Positions 21,224 to 33,186 of a stretch of DNA of 64,000 nt are shown here, piece by piece (position 1 is the stretch's first letter; every line of letters starts with the position of its first letter). The translations under genes were made by a program, and so were the position numbers. Below the pieces are notes generated by a model. It was not told where the DNA came from. It did not search any database and saw only the letters and a list, made by a program, of their open reading frames with translations. The DNA lies in contig CM060990.1 of the NCBI GenBank assembly GCA_030765065.1, forward strand, positions 661,738,618 to 661,802,617. The letters are read 5' to 3'. This stretch comes from Deroplatys truncata. Taxonomy: Eukaryota; Arthropoda; Insecta; Mantodea; Mantidae.

Positions 21224-21482
21224 GAACCTTCAAATCAAATTTTACCTGTTGTTCATAAAGGTCCGCTTCATAGAGCAAACAGGGGAGCCTAACAGCAATA
21301 TCATTGCCTTTAGAAACAAGGATATAAGCATAATGCCTATAGTTTTTAGAAGAAGTCAACGACGTCGAGGATATAATAATGGAATGATTCAACGCACACA
21401 TCATGCTCTGCCCTTGACGCCCATCAGGTTAACATCACGCAATCAGCAGTTCTTACAGTTTTTGGGCCTCAGAATCCTATAA
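21224..21482 (+). CDS. Small basic reading frame, right-arm copy
   Basis: Mirror copy of the 20445-20703 frame, with the same TTTCACAG acceptor (ending 21223). It differs in a handful of residues, for example FIKV for FIKI and LGL for LGF near the C-terminus. It converges on the right-arm mini-gene, as the left copy does. An isolated TTG stands where an annotator might place the start. The presumed upstream exon is unknown. Confidence 0.35.
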
Positions 21483-22857
21483 TCATGGGCATCTTCAATG
21501 TTATCGACACCGAGATTCGACGACAAGATCGCTAAGAAGAGGAACATGTGTTTTCACCATATAATACATCAGTTCTGGACTCTAACAACCAGTTTAGAAT
21601 CCCTTGTCAAGTTGAACATTTATATACTTTACATCGTCTCAGGGTGAAGAGAGTGCTGTTGTTAAACCTGTGCTCAGCGAGTGGAGAAGGCTTGTGATTC
21701 GACTTTCTGATGGTGAGATCTCAAGACTGTTAAGCTGGATAAGACTCTGTTTCACCCATTTAGGACCACAGATCTGCATACTCAACCTGTTGTGTTACAT
21801 GAATTTACGTGAATAGTGACACCACATCTAAAATGGAGAAGCCGTGATTTGTCATTTTTTGGTGTTCTGACTTAAGATCGAGTAATGCATCTAAAGATGG
21901 TTCTCTTTTTGATCATTGTGATATAACTTAAACTAATCATTGTAATGATTTATTTTTCATTAGGAATACAAGGATTTTTAATGAATAAAAACACTATGTA
22001 AAAGCATACCTTAATTCTTTTATTGTTATTATTTATCTTACATTTCCACCACTTTCTCGTCCGACTCATTGTTTCTGTATATGTCATTACACTTGTAACA
22101 GCAGGTTATGCAAATTTCCTTATTATTTAAATGAAAGTCTTTTTATTTTCATAATTTGTATTCCAGCGTGGCAAACAGCCTTAATGCTGTTAATGTATAC
22201 AGGGCTCAAGTCTTTTAGGATACAAATTACTTAAAGTATTTTCACAGTCACTTAAATTATTGCTCACAATGCTTAATTTCAGTGAATATAGGGAGACTAG
22301 TTCGAGCTAACTCTCAGCAATGCATTGAATTGTATACAAAATTGACCGTAGTTTTTCATTGTATACCCTGTAATGTTATATAAGGATCCTATCTTAATGT
22401 GTTTCGGTGATGTAGATGTCTCAGCACCCGTTTCTTGCCGAAATGTTTCTTGTAGGTATTCTACCCTCCCATAGCGTCAGCATCATTTGCATGCCAGCAG
22501 GCTATTCCTCTTCTTCTTCTTCCTCTTATTGCACACCCTGAAACATTGCACAATGAAAGTCTTAGAAAACTATCTTGGTCAAGTAAAGGCAACCTGTAAA
22601 GAATTACATTTTTTGTTATGATACATGTAAAATGAAGCATATGGCACATGTAAAAAGAAGCACAAAGATTTGTATAAACATTCGGATATTTAGAGTTATT
22701 TCAATGCGCTAGATATAATTAAACTCAAGCATGTGATATTGTAATATCGTTAATTTTTTATAAAATTCTATAATATGCATCTTTTGTATCTTTATATGTA
22801 ATATCAATGAGTCAGTTGTTTTATTTATGAATTTTTCATTCTGAAATGGGAGAACAT

Positions 22858-23983
22858 TCAATACTTAAGTTTGACACTTCTACGCACCTTCTTTGCATGT
22901 AAAAAAGACAATTTACATGTCTTAAATTTCCCCTTCTCTGCCATGCCATTATACTGTAGGTATACGCTCCCAGGTATTTCTGCAATCTCTTGATCGGTTA
23001 ACGAATTATAGCGCTCTGGCAAGAACACTTGACAATCCTCCAGCGAAGATACGATCCTGGTACCATATCTTGTTTGAACTCTCTTTAAGGACTTTATCTC
23101 ATAGTTAAGACCTATTTCGAGATCTTGAACTCGGCGAGTCGGTAGGAAACTACGCTCTTCCACCATCTTGTTAAGTCTATCAGCTAAACAATCTGTAACA
23201 GACATTGCCATGAATTATTATTTTCACTACATTATTCAAGTTGAACAACTAGGGTGTGTATGTTTTGTAAGTAAGCCTATGAGGGTGTAGAGAAATAAAG
23301 AATAAGTACAGAAATCATGTGAATGTTCATTGAAGATGAGCCAGCAGAGAACCAAAGAATGAGTAGAGGAAATCGTGTGCGAATGTATAGTGAAACAATG
23401 AATGAGGGGGAAAATCGTATGAATGTTTAAGTAAGAAGAATGTGTTGAGAATATCATGTGAATGTCAATAGAGAAATGAGCTGCTGAGAACGTCGTGTGA
23501 ATGTTAACAAAGCATGAACCTGCAGGGGGACAAAGAATGAGTAGAGGAAATCATGTGAGTGTATAGTGAAACAAAGAATGAGGGTAAAGTCGTATGAATG
23601 TTTATGTAAGAAGAGGGTGTGGCGAAAATCATGTGAATGTTAATGGAAGCAAAGAATGTGAAGAGAAAGTCATGTGAATGTTAACAAAGCATGAACCTGT
23701 AGGTGGAATAAAGAATGAGTAGAGGAAATCATGTGAGTGTATAGTGAAACAAAGAATGAGGGGAAAGTCGTATGAATGTTTATGTAAGAAGAATGTGTGG
23801 CGAAAATCATGTGAACTGAAGAAGAGTATGCAGTGAAATCCATGTTAATGTAAAGCACAGATTAGAAAATATGATGCTCTTTGTAACGAATCGTCTTTCA
23901 TGTACTGTAACGTTTAAATAAAATTAAATGTATTGTAAAAGCCAACAGTGATTTTGTATAGTTATTTAAAACTCACCTTGCAT
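22858..23983 (-). CDS. Predicted two-exon mini-gene, right-arm copy
   Basis: Exon 1 is 23983-23977 (ATG CAA G). The intron 23976-23193 has GT and AG ends and contains the mirrored minisatellite. Exon 2 runs from 23192 to the stop at 22858. The first part equals the left copy except for scattered changes (Asn to Asp in the LE.CQVFLP stretch, I to R after VQT). A T-run of six instead of five near 22912 shifts the end, so this copy finishes CKLSFLHAKKVRR and is about 113 residues long. The unequal C-termini, together with substitutions, suggest the arms are drifting rather than being one sequence read twice. Confidence 0.5.
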
Positions 23984-24081
23984 TGCCCCGTTTTGATATG
24001 TGCTGAATGTGTAGACGGCCTGTAGCTCACGTTGCTTTTAAAGCTCTTTAAAACTTGAATGTAAAGTTAATAAGTACACAA

Positions 24082-24310
24082 CAGTTCTAACATGGGACAG
24101 ATGTCTGTTTATATAGGGATCTAAACCCCCTCCAGGCGATGCCTGCACGTCATCATGGCTGTGATGCTTACACGTCACGTGATTATTGCAGCCAATGGCA
24201 TCATCTCTTGCTACGCATGCGCAGAGGCCCTCAGCACTTCTATCCCTGCTTGTTTCACTTCCTCTCCCTCTCTCGCTCTCTCTCTCCCTCTCTCGCTCTC
24301 TCTCACACAG
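24082..24310 (-). promoter_or_regulatory. TATA promoter of the right-arm gene
   Basis: Mirror of the left promoter: CT/GA-rich tract (about 24265-24305), CRE/E-box-like CACGTCACGTG (near 24171-24181) and TATATAAA on the minus strand at 24108-24115. Confidence 0.55.
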
Positions 24311-25139
24311 CTGCATGCAGTTAAAGCATCAATCTAAGTGATGTATTCTAGAGTACAGAGGAAAGATCAGTGAAGTCATTGAAAGATCGGGGTTCGAACT
24401 AGGGGCAACTGATTGAAAATTATATACAGCATTAATTGTTCATTGTATGAGCTATCAAACATGCTTTCGTCTACAGCTCTATCTCTGCTAGTTTCTGCGA
24501 TAATTGAGATTTAAACTTAAGGATCGAACCCTGGACGTCAGGTACCCTAATATACACCCGCAAGATATTATCTGATGACATAAACGTAATAGGTTTATTT
24601 GGTACCTTTGCCTTAATTATTTACTGTTATTAAATTTATAAGTAAACTTCATTGAATCGGTATTCGAACTCAGAACGCCAGAAACAAAATTATTTATAAT
24701 ATTAGTTTGATGTGTTTAAAAGACCTGTATGCAGTTGCAACATTGATCTAAGTGATATATTCTAGAACACAGTGGAAAATTAAGGAAGTCACTGAAAGAT
24801 CGGATTCGAGCTAGGGACACTGATTGGAAATTATATAAAGCATTAATTGTTCATCGTAGGAACTAAAAATCGTGCTTTGGTCCGCACCTTAATCCCTGCT
24901 AGTTTCTGAGATAATTGAGATTTAAAGTTAAGGATCGAACCCATGACACCCGGACTCTAATATACATGCACAAGAAACGAGCTAATGGCATAAAAGTAAT
25001 AAAGTTTATTTACTGTCTTTATTTTAATTAGTTTTGGAGTTATTAGAAGACCGGTTTCGAGCAATCGTAAATGGAGCCTTGCATCCCGAGCTATAATTAG
25101 TTTTTATTGCATCATTTTGTCTCTTTTCATTCAGGACAT

Positions 25140-25600
25140 GCGCGTGAGTTGGTGTGTGCGTGTGTGGGTTGCTGCTGTTGGGTGTAAGTGAACAGGCATA
25201 TGTGCTTGCACGTGTGTGTGTTTGTCCATGTATATGTATGTGTGAGTGTAAGAGCACTGGTGTATGTATGTATACGCATGAGGTGCGTGAATGCGTGTGT
25301 GTACTGGTGTATGTATGTGTGTGTGTGCTATTGTATGTATGTGCATTGTGTATGGGCCGGTGTATGTAGGTGATTGTGTGTGTACTTGAATGTACGTGTG
25401 TGCGTGTGTGTACTTACATGTGCGTGTATGCGTGTGTGCACTGGTGTATGTGTGTGCATGTGTGTGTGTCCATGTATATGTATGTGTGTAAGAGCACTGG
25501 TGTATGTATGTATACGCATGAGTTGTGTGAATGCGTGTGTGCGTGTGTGTACTTACATGTGAGTGTGTGTATGTGCTTGCATGCGTGCACCAGTGTATGT
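25140..25600. repeat. TG/CA-rich microsatellite tract, right arm
   Basis: Inverse of the 16.3-16.8 kb tract. It differs from it by gain or loss of a few short TG motifs, as expected for slippage after the arms separated. Confidence 0.85.
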
Positions 25601-25736
25601 TTGCTGATGTGTGTACAAGCGCTCGTGTATATGCGAACGCCTGAATGTGTACAAGTCGTGGAGAAAGAAAGAGAAGAAGAAGAAAGAATGTTGTCTAGGC
25701 TTCGGGATATCTAAGTATGCATCAGGGTTTAATATA

Positions 25737-26537
25737 AATAATTATAGTTGTTAAATGCAATTTTAATCCGACCGCCCGCTGCTTCAATAACTTAATAGTT
25801 ATTATAGCGTTTCACAGGGTTGGATTCGAACTATGGACCTCTGGTTCCTAATAATACAGATCGTTAAACATTGTAATGTCGTGTATATTAAATTATATTT
25901 GTTAAACACATTTTAATCTGGTCGTGCATAGTTTAATATTTATTAAGCATTAGAGTTTCGCAGATTCGATCTAGGATCCCCCTGAACACCGTTTCATTAA
26001 TTAAATTATATTTGTTAAATACATTTTAATCTAGCCGTGCATAGTTTAATAGTTATTGGGCATTAGAGTTTCGCAGATTTGATCTAGGACCCTCTGAACA
26101 CCCTTTTTATTAATTATTGTAATGATATATAAAAATTAAATTATATTTGTTAAATACATTTTAATCTGACCTTACATAGTTTAATATTTATTAAGCATTA
26201 GAGTTTCGCTGCGTAAGATTCGAACTAGGGTCCACTGAACGGTCTTTCATTAATCAGGGTAATGATGTATAAAAAATTATATTTGATAAATACATTTTTA
26301 AATCTGACCTTGCATAGTTTAATATTTATTAAGCATTAGAGTTTCGTTGGGTAAGATTCGAGCTAGAAACCTCTGAACACCCTTTCATTAATTAGGGTAA
26401 TGATATATAAAAAATTAAATTATAATTGATAAATACATTTTTTTAATCTGACCTTGCATAGTTTAATAGTTATTACGCCTTAGAGTTTCACTTGGTAAGA
26501 CTCGAGCTAGAATTCTCTGAACGCCTTTTTATTAATT
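25737..26537 (-). repeat. Tandem units with box-B-like cores, right arm
   Basis: Inverse copy of the 15.4-16.2 kb array, with the same core spacing and small base differences. Confidence 0.65.
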
Positions 26538-27766
26538 AGGGTAATGATATAATAATATCAATCATTAATTTCTCATTAGCAATAAACTTTTGATTACAGT
26601 AAGAATCGAACACCGATCTATGGATATCACTCAGAGGTTTAATGCACGTAATGTAATGGATATTAGGCGCTTTTTCGGAGTCGTTGGCTGAAACAGAATG
26701 CTTGTTAACTATGCTCGGGTATATTCGTAGGAGATCGTAAAACATCGGAGAGAACTCCCTCAGGCAAAATCATGATGGCCGACTATGACGTCACGCAGAG
26801 TTGGTAAACAAGTTTCTCTCTCTTTCACACAAACAAGGAGAGGACGAGTATAAAGCACCCCTCGAATTCTTTTGTTAAACTAGCAGGTGGCCAAACAATG
26901 GGAACGCGGCAGGTGTCTTTCTAAACTAGCCTTGCCAAGGACAATAGAAAGGCACACACAATAGAATCTCTTACACAATGGAAAGGGTCAGGCTTTGTTA
27001 TTGGATTGTGGGAACGCTGCAGGTGTCTTTCTAAAGTATGACGTCACGCAGAGTTGGTAAACAAGTTTCTCTCTCTTTCACACAAACAAGGACAGGACGA
27101 GTATAAAGCAACCCTCGAATTCTTTTGTTAAACTAGCAGGTGGCCAAACAATGGGAACGCTGCAGGTGTCTTTCTAAACTAGCCTTGCCAAGGACAATAG
27201 AATCTCTTACACAATGGAAAGGGTCAGGCTTTGTTATTGGGATGGGAACGCTGCAGGTGGTCTTTCTAAAGAATGCTTGCCAAGGACAATAGAAAGGCAC
27301 ACACAATAGAATCTCTTACACAATGGAAAGGGTCAGGCTTTGTTATTGGGATGGGAACACTGTAGGTGTCTTTCTAAACTAGCCTTGCCAAGGACAATAG
27401 AAAGGCACACACAATAGAATCTCTTACACAATGGAAAGGGTCAGGCTTTGTTACAACCCTAATTCATCATGGGCTTTGTTCATTTTGACAGCTGAAGGTT
27501 AAGCATTGTTCTTTTGTTAAAAGCTAGTGGAACGAGTATGCCACGTGTTCGACACACAATGGAAGTGGGGGTGGTAACTGACCAGGTGCAGAAGTGGCCT
27601 AATGTGGGATGGGTAGGAAAAACATCTCGCCTTTGTTACAGAACCTTAAATTTATGACCCCTTTGTTCGTTTTGACAGTTGATTGACAGCCTTAATTGCT
27701 TAACTGTCAAGCCTCCATTGTACTCAACATGATTTACGACCGCAGCTGCAACTAAAACTACCAAGG

Positions 27767-27972
27767 CACAGCGGGGGGTGGGGGTGGGGGAGGGAGGAGG
27801 TGGGGGAGCTCATTTGCATATGAATAGCTATGCATAAATTAACTGTGCCAGTCCCCGCATGCCAAGTAGCAGGGGGTGGGGGGAGAGGAGGTGGGGGGAG
27901 AAGAGGTGGATGAGCTCATTTGCATATGAATAGCCATGCATAAATTAACTGTGCCAGTCCCCGCAATTCTAC
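27767..27972. repeat. Terminal direct repeat pair with octamer motifs, right end
   Basis: Inverse of the left-end pair. ATTTGCAT (octamer on the minus strand) appears in both copies, near 27812 and 27918. Confidence 0.7.
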
Positions 27973-27978
27973 CCTACT

Positions 27979-28004
27979 AGCGTCCATAAATAAAACTAAA
28001 AAAA
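27979..28004 (+). mobile_element. SINE family 1 copy 2, tail
   Basis: AGCGTC (the palindrome's right duplication, 27979-27984) followed by CATAAATAAAACTAAAA, the 3' end of the SINE begun at 13677. It ends at its own 11-bp duplication AGCGCCCGCAC, 28005-28015. Confidence 0.85.
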
Positions 28005-28015
28005 AGCGCCCGCAC

Positions 28016-28054
28016 CACGTCAACTGAAGGGGTCGGAGACCCCCCCTTACGGGG
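28016..28054. mobile_element. Unclassified insert, right part
   Basis: The last 39 bp of the insert begun at 13224, ending GACCCCCCCTTACGGGG. It is followed by the 10-bp duplication ACGTAACGGA at 28055-28064. Confidence 0.55.
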
Positions 28055-28064
28055 ACGTAACGGA

Positions 28065-28335
28065 ATAACCTTTACGTTTCTCTTTGTTACAAAACTATAA
28101 CACATTGAATATTATTTTTCTATTTTGTGAGCGTATGACTTCGCGTGGCGGTGTTTTGCGTTTTTACTTGTTTACAAACCCATCCACTGTGACTAACAGA
28201 CTCAGCTGCTGTATTTCCTTACTGCAGATGTGTGCATGCTACGCACCGGGAATGGTGACGTAATACGGCCTGTCTGTTATATTTCTGTGCGAGTTTCCTG
28301 TGCCTCCCATCTGCACTTATTCCTCAGGTAGGTAG
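28065..28335. mobile_element. Long-TIR MITE, right fragment
   Basis: Continues the MITE begun at 12929. GAATATTATTTTTCTA, GTGAGCGTATGACTTCGCGT and the terminal CGCACCGGGAATGGTGACGT ... GCACTTATTCCTCAGG match the copy at 61.08-61.37 kb and invert the left TIR. Confidence 0.8.
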
Positions 28336-28990
28336 GACATTATCCTTATATACTGAATGTAGAAAATAATGTGCAGAAAATTATAGATTAGAAAAGCTGC
28401 AACAAAATAAGCATTTGGGAATAGAAGCAAAGGGTCGTAGAAGCTTTTTATATTTCCATACATGCGCCAATATCAAATCTGTCATGTTAAAATCTCCGAT
28501 TATGAAACCTATTTGTATCATTTCAGAGTTAAACAAAAAGCACTCTTGTACAGTATTAGTCACTGTCTCCAGGTGTGTCGTATGTTCAATCCTACAATTT
28601 TATGTGAAGCTTACTGGATGATATGGTAATACCGAACGCTCGTCTTGTTCAGTACAGCAGAGTAGGCGCATGTAATGGTTAGTGAGCTACATTTCATTTT
28701 TATTGACAAACGAAGATGTTTCATAAAATCAAATTTCAAATTGTGTTCATTCAGCGCTCCTGTTATTACACTTCACCTCAACATTCACTCCATTCTAAAA
28801 CTTTCTGCCCATTTTTTTTCCACATCCTGTAAAAGCAATTTAAGAAAAATCGTATTCATACAACCGATAGGGGGCAATGTAAACGTTTACATTGAGGAGA
28901 GTACCTTTTGAAAGTACTAGTATAAACGTATGTGGTGCCAGTGTGATTTGTTTAAACCCCAGGTATATAGGTGTAGGATATACGCAAACT
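28336..28990. other. No gene recognised
   Basis: AT-rich sequence with short unconvincing frames on both strands. Confidence 0.35.
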
Positions 28991-28999
28991 ATGGGAGAT

Positions 29000-29335
29000 C
29001 TATTGTGGCTACTACCCCCAGGAGAAAGCATGGAAGTGAAAGAACCGCAGGAGAGTACAGGCCGCAGGCAGATGGGCCACAGATTCACGCGGAAGTCCTT
29101 GACAGGTTTTGGCTGCAAGATCCATTCACTACTGGAGCTGCCCAGAGAGGGCGATGAACGACCTGTCAACCAAGCAGCCCTCTAGTGTCCACGATGAACA
29201 CACTTTCCTTTGAGCAAGCATCCGCGTCACCCTAGCACTCGCCTACCGACCAGGGAAAATGACAAACTAAAACAAAGTCAGAGTGGACGGTACGGGAATC
29301 GAATCCGGGACCTCGCACGTTATCGCGGAGTCATT
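29000..29335 (-). mobile_element. tRNA-derived SINE, family 3, minus strand
   Basis: The minus strand reads GACTCCGCGATAACGTGCGAG (29312-29332 region; box A like) and then GGTCCCGGATTCGATTCCCG (box B). This matches the CGGTAACGTG.GA... heads at 39.95 and 45.98 kb. The body toward 29000 is diverged; its lower limit is approximate. Confidence 0.5.
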
Positions 29336-29844
29336 TTTCTCTACAAAGGCGGCAACGTACCACATGATTTTCAAAATTCGGAAGAGCAATGATTTTAAAG
29401 AGGCCCAGAAGGGTAAAAGCGGAAAAGGCCAATAGCTAAGACTTAGCCTATATTGCCTGATTTCGTGATTTCAGAACAGTTCCGATAAGATGAAGAGGGA
29501 AGGACGGAGGAGTAATGTTTATCTTTTGCGAAGGCCACTAAGAGTGGTGCTGAAGTGGAACCTCATTCACCCACGGTTAGCTTCTGCCCCTTGACGTAAA
29601 ACTGGCCCAAGTCGAGGTTTCGGCGATTATGTTTTTCTTCTCCTGTCTATTTTTTCGAGTACACTAAATTGTAAATAAGCTAAATAGGCTGACCACAAGC
29701 TTCTGCGTAATGTGCCTGGCGAGGATATTTTGTCTATGGAGAAACCATGGCGAAATTATTAATTCAACCAATTGAAATATTTCAACTGCAACAATAAACC
29801 AGCTATCACAGAAAACCTACATAGCACATCTAGCTACTGGAATT

Positions 29845-29985
29845 AAATGGAAATGGGGAGGCCACGTTGCGAGGCTACAAGACAACAGAAGGACATAAAA
29901 GGATACCATGTGAAACCCCTTATAGGCCAGCGACTACATGGTCACGGGTAGCAAGAGGAATAAGATACTGACATCCCTGGAGAGA
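29845..29985 (+). pseudogene. LINE C-terminal fragment
   Basis: Reads GIKWKWGGHVARLQDNR then degenerates across frames. K.W.GHVAR...NRW is the conserved stretch downstream of the reverse transcriptase in many insect LINEs. Only about 140 bp survives. Confidence 0.5.
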
Positions 29986-29989
29986 TATT

Positions 29990-31630
29990 CTGTTTAGTGA
30001 CTAAATAGTGAAACTGAATAGCAGGTGTTATTACATAGTGAATGAATAGTGCATCACACAATCAGCCATAATGACTAAAGCATGTACAACACCTAACGTG
30101 GTCACCGCATTAGTAATGCATATGAAATGAACTTTCCCTATTTGATACGAGATATTTGCCTTCCAAAGCACACTTAAAGCTATTTTTCATTCATTAATTT
30201 TCATTGTTCATTTCAGGTTTCTATAATAAGCAGTTTAAATTCATTAGATATTTTAATCATTACTTATTGTGTGATTTGGTATAAAAAATCATACTACTAT
30301 AGACTGATATTGCGTGATATGCCACCTTGTACAAAGCACTATATAGTTTTTCTCTCAAACGTGCTCTTATTTCTGGATTATAGTAACTTTAATTATTCGA
30401 GAAAATTAGATTCCTCTAAATTATTAAATGTTCAAACTCAAAATTATAAAATTGATGGGACAATATCAGTATTTCTCGATAATCGATACACACTTTATAA
30501 AAAGCTGCAAAGGTGGTTGTTTGTTCATTGAATTATGCTCTTGTTAGTAGTTTTCTGTGTATAGACGCATGTAACCAATTTTGTATTGTAGTAATTCCGA
30601 AATTGTTGCTGTTTGAAATTCTCCAATTGGTAGAAATATCTTGTCACAGGTTATATATTCCCTATTGTTAGTTAAGGCTAATAATTATAGTAATAATTAT
30701 AATAATAATTATAATAATAATTTCTTAGATTTGTTTTTATCTAACTATATTTTGTGCTGAAAATAATATTTTAAATCGTTTTCTATTCATATTATGGAAA
30801 TAAGTCGTACGATATACTTGTAAGGTCGTGAACCCAGTTTCACTGACGTTAATAAAGACTAACAGATGGAAGGAAAGAACAAATATATCCATGGACTGTA
30901 TTATCTCACGTCTTAATTCTGATTTGTTTCTGCTGGATTCATAAATGTTTGTCACCGGAGCAGGTAAACGTAATGGTTGAGAGTCAGCAAGCCAGGCTGT
31001 TGCAGAAACGTGATTAGTGTGCGAGCTAAATCAGCCTCATTCACAACTCAGTTAACGCTGCATGTTACACGAGCACCTCTACTCTTTCTGCCATTGTTTT
31101 GCATGTTTTCATTTAGACATAGGAGTCTGAGGAAGGTTGCATTGATTCTCCCACAGGAAAAACAGTCGAGGTTTATCAAGAACTACAGTCCAGCAACTCT
31201 TTGGAGACATGTGCAAGGCAATAACTGAAGTCTCGACTGATTTCGTTCCTTATCTATCACGGGTAAGCGCAACAACTTTCAAAAACTTAAACATTTAAAA
31301 GTATCGAAGGTTTATCTCGAAGTATTAGACATATTTCGATACTACTAAGTATCGAGAGTATCGAGGTATCAAGGTCGCTCTCCTATTTATGAATATAAAT
31401 AAATTGCAGGACGTTTTAATATATATTTAGCTGGGAATGTCAATAAAACTCACTGTGGAAAAAATGGGGATAGAAGGGATTGTTTGTTCGATAAATTGCA
31501 ATTCAAGAGTAAAGAACTTTAAAATCCCAGAAGGCTTACTTTTAAATAATCGGAGCCTTGAAAATGGCAGCTCAAGAAAATATATTTTTTATGGGATAAA
31601 GTTCAAATTACGTTTAACACTAAAAGTATA
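29990..31630. other. No gene recognised; includes an ATT-rich tract
   Basis: AT-rich throughout, with a TAATAATTATAATAATAATT simple run at about 30680-30722. The short frames show no motifs. Confidence 0.4.
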
Positions 31631-31632
31631 TA

Positions 31633-32357
31633 CGAGGGCAATCCAGAAAGTCACAGACGTTTGGGCCTATCGTGGCGATGAGTAGGGCTAGAGCCGCCAA
31701 CTTGGTGTCAAAACGTTCCTACATTCAGTACGCATCCAGCTGTGGTAGCGTGAGGACTGTGCCTTCCTTACTGTGCTCTCTGTGAGTTGTTAAAATGTGC
31801 GCTGCAATAGAATATCCCGCCACTTGTGAAGTGCGGTTGGCTAAAAAGAACAAACCAATTGAAATTTATCGTCAACTCTGTGATGTCCACGGGCAGGGAA
31901 TAATGAGTGAAAGCAGTCAGGCAATGGTGCATTGATTTTAAAAATGGCCGTACAAATGTTCACGACGAGGATCGCAGTGGTAGGCCTAGCCTTATGACTG
32001 ATGAACTGTCAATGCAAATCAATGACAAAATTCGTGAAAATCGTCGTTTCACGTTTACAGAACTTTCGGTACATTTTCCCCAAATTTCACGGAGTTTGGG
32101 GCATCAAATTGATGCTTTGATACTGACGCTGAACTGCATGCCGGTGTAAACCAGTGGTTGAAGTCGCAAGCGGCAGATTTCTACATAGAGGGTATTGAAA
32201 AACTTGTGCCACGATATGATAAATGCCTCAATTTGAATGGCGATTATGTAGAAAATAGCTTAAGAGTGTACCTTTCAAATGTAGATAATAAACGTTGATA
32301 TTTGCATTTTGTTAACTGTTTATTTCAAAACGTCTGGGACTTTCTGGATTACTCTCG
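31633..32357 (+). mobile_element. Internally deleted mariner-like element
   Basis: Inverted ends CGAGGGCAATCCAGAAAGTC and (complement) CGAGAGTAATCCAGAAAGTC continue through AGACGTTT. TA lies at 31631-31632 and 32358-32359. N-terminal pieces of a mariner transposase can be read at 31795-32110 (QWCIDFKNGRTNVHDEDRSG, with a frame change). A C-terminal piece follows at about 32117-32300 (QWLKSQAADFY, EGIEKLVPRYDKCLN, GDYVE). The catalytic middle with all three aspartates is gone, so it is non-autonomous at best. Confidence 0.8.
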
Positions 32358-32359
32358 TA

Positions 32360-33185
32360 GTTCAATATTTTGTCACAGGTTGAACATTTTCATCAATATC
32401 GTTTGGTACTGTTAACAGAATAGTTAAGTATATACGCCTAAGCAAACTACAGTGCATAACTTAACAAGTCTACAACGGCATCTATTGCATGTCTGTATCT
32501 ATTTGACTGTGTGCTTTTACGATTATCAAGGTTTTTTTAAAGGACCTATGGTATACAAAGAGGCGAGGTCTATTCGTATGGTAATACAAACAAGAGAAGC
32601 TTTTAGAGAGATTTACGAAGTGGGATGTTACGAGCCGTAGCAGACTAGTTAAGTTCTGAGCGAGATACTGTGTAGAGCACTTTTCTTAAACCTTCTTGAG
32701 CATACGAAAACTACTTGCATGAACAGGAAAGCTTCTCCAATGAGCAGTGTTTGCTGTTTCTGAAATATATGTACAAAGTTAAACGTTGTCAGATAAACGT
32801 AATAGTGCTTTGAGTAATTTTTTCTCCTGTTACGAGAAATCGGAGGTCACATCCTAATGTACTTCATACCTTGTACAACCTTGTCTATCATACGCTTCTC
32901 GTAATATAGGTATTTTTCTCCCCACAAACTGCCGGTCTCTCTTTCTTACTGTTATTCTTCAGAGCATTGACGTACGCAGGCTTGAGCGCAAGAAAACCTG
33001 CCGATAAATTTAGTTTCCAGAACTTTCTTATCTATGGGCGTCCACACCAGCAATTTACTAAACCACTCTTTTATTGGTTTTGAGTAAACTCTAGAATAAG
33101 AACGTTAACAGGCCAAATCGAGACGAGAAGTGAAAATCAAGACATAACCTGAGTGACAAAGGACGCTACCTTGTAAAGGTACAAC
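32360..33185. other. No gene recognised
   Basis: AT-rich sequence without identifiable features. Confidence 0.35.
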
Positions 33186-33186
33186 G

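Larger units (their letters stand above)
13949..27978. mobile_element. Giant palindromic element with Polinton/Maverick-type ends
   Basis: The 14,030-bp element is made of two inverted arms (13949-20805 and 21122-27978, each 6,857 bp) around a 316-bp unique spacer. Mirror positions add up to 41,927, with local drift of a few bases. The ends read AGTAGGGTAGAATTGCGGGG, inverted at the other side, with a 6-bp duplication AGCGTC. Six-base duplications and AG termini are known hallmarks of Polinton/Maverick elements, which use a retroviral-type integrase. No integrase, DNA polymerase B, ATPase, protease or capsid gene was recognised, so it would be non-autonomous. Each arm holds a predicted spliced gene, a small basic frame and several repeat arrays. 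The arms differ at scattered bases, which argues against a simple assembly fold-back. Confidence 0.8.

Noticed and set aside
13949-27978. The palindrome as an assembly or library fold-back artefact
   Set aside because: The arms differ at scattered bases and homopolymers, a unique spacer separates them, and both outer ends carry the 6-bp duplication in different flanking SINE halves. Long reads would still be the final test.
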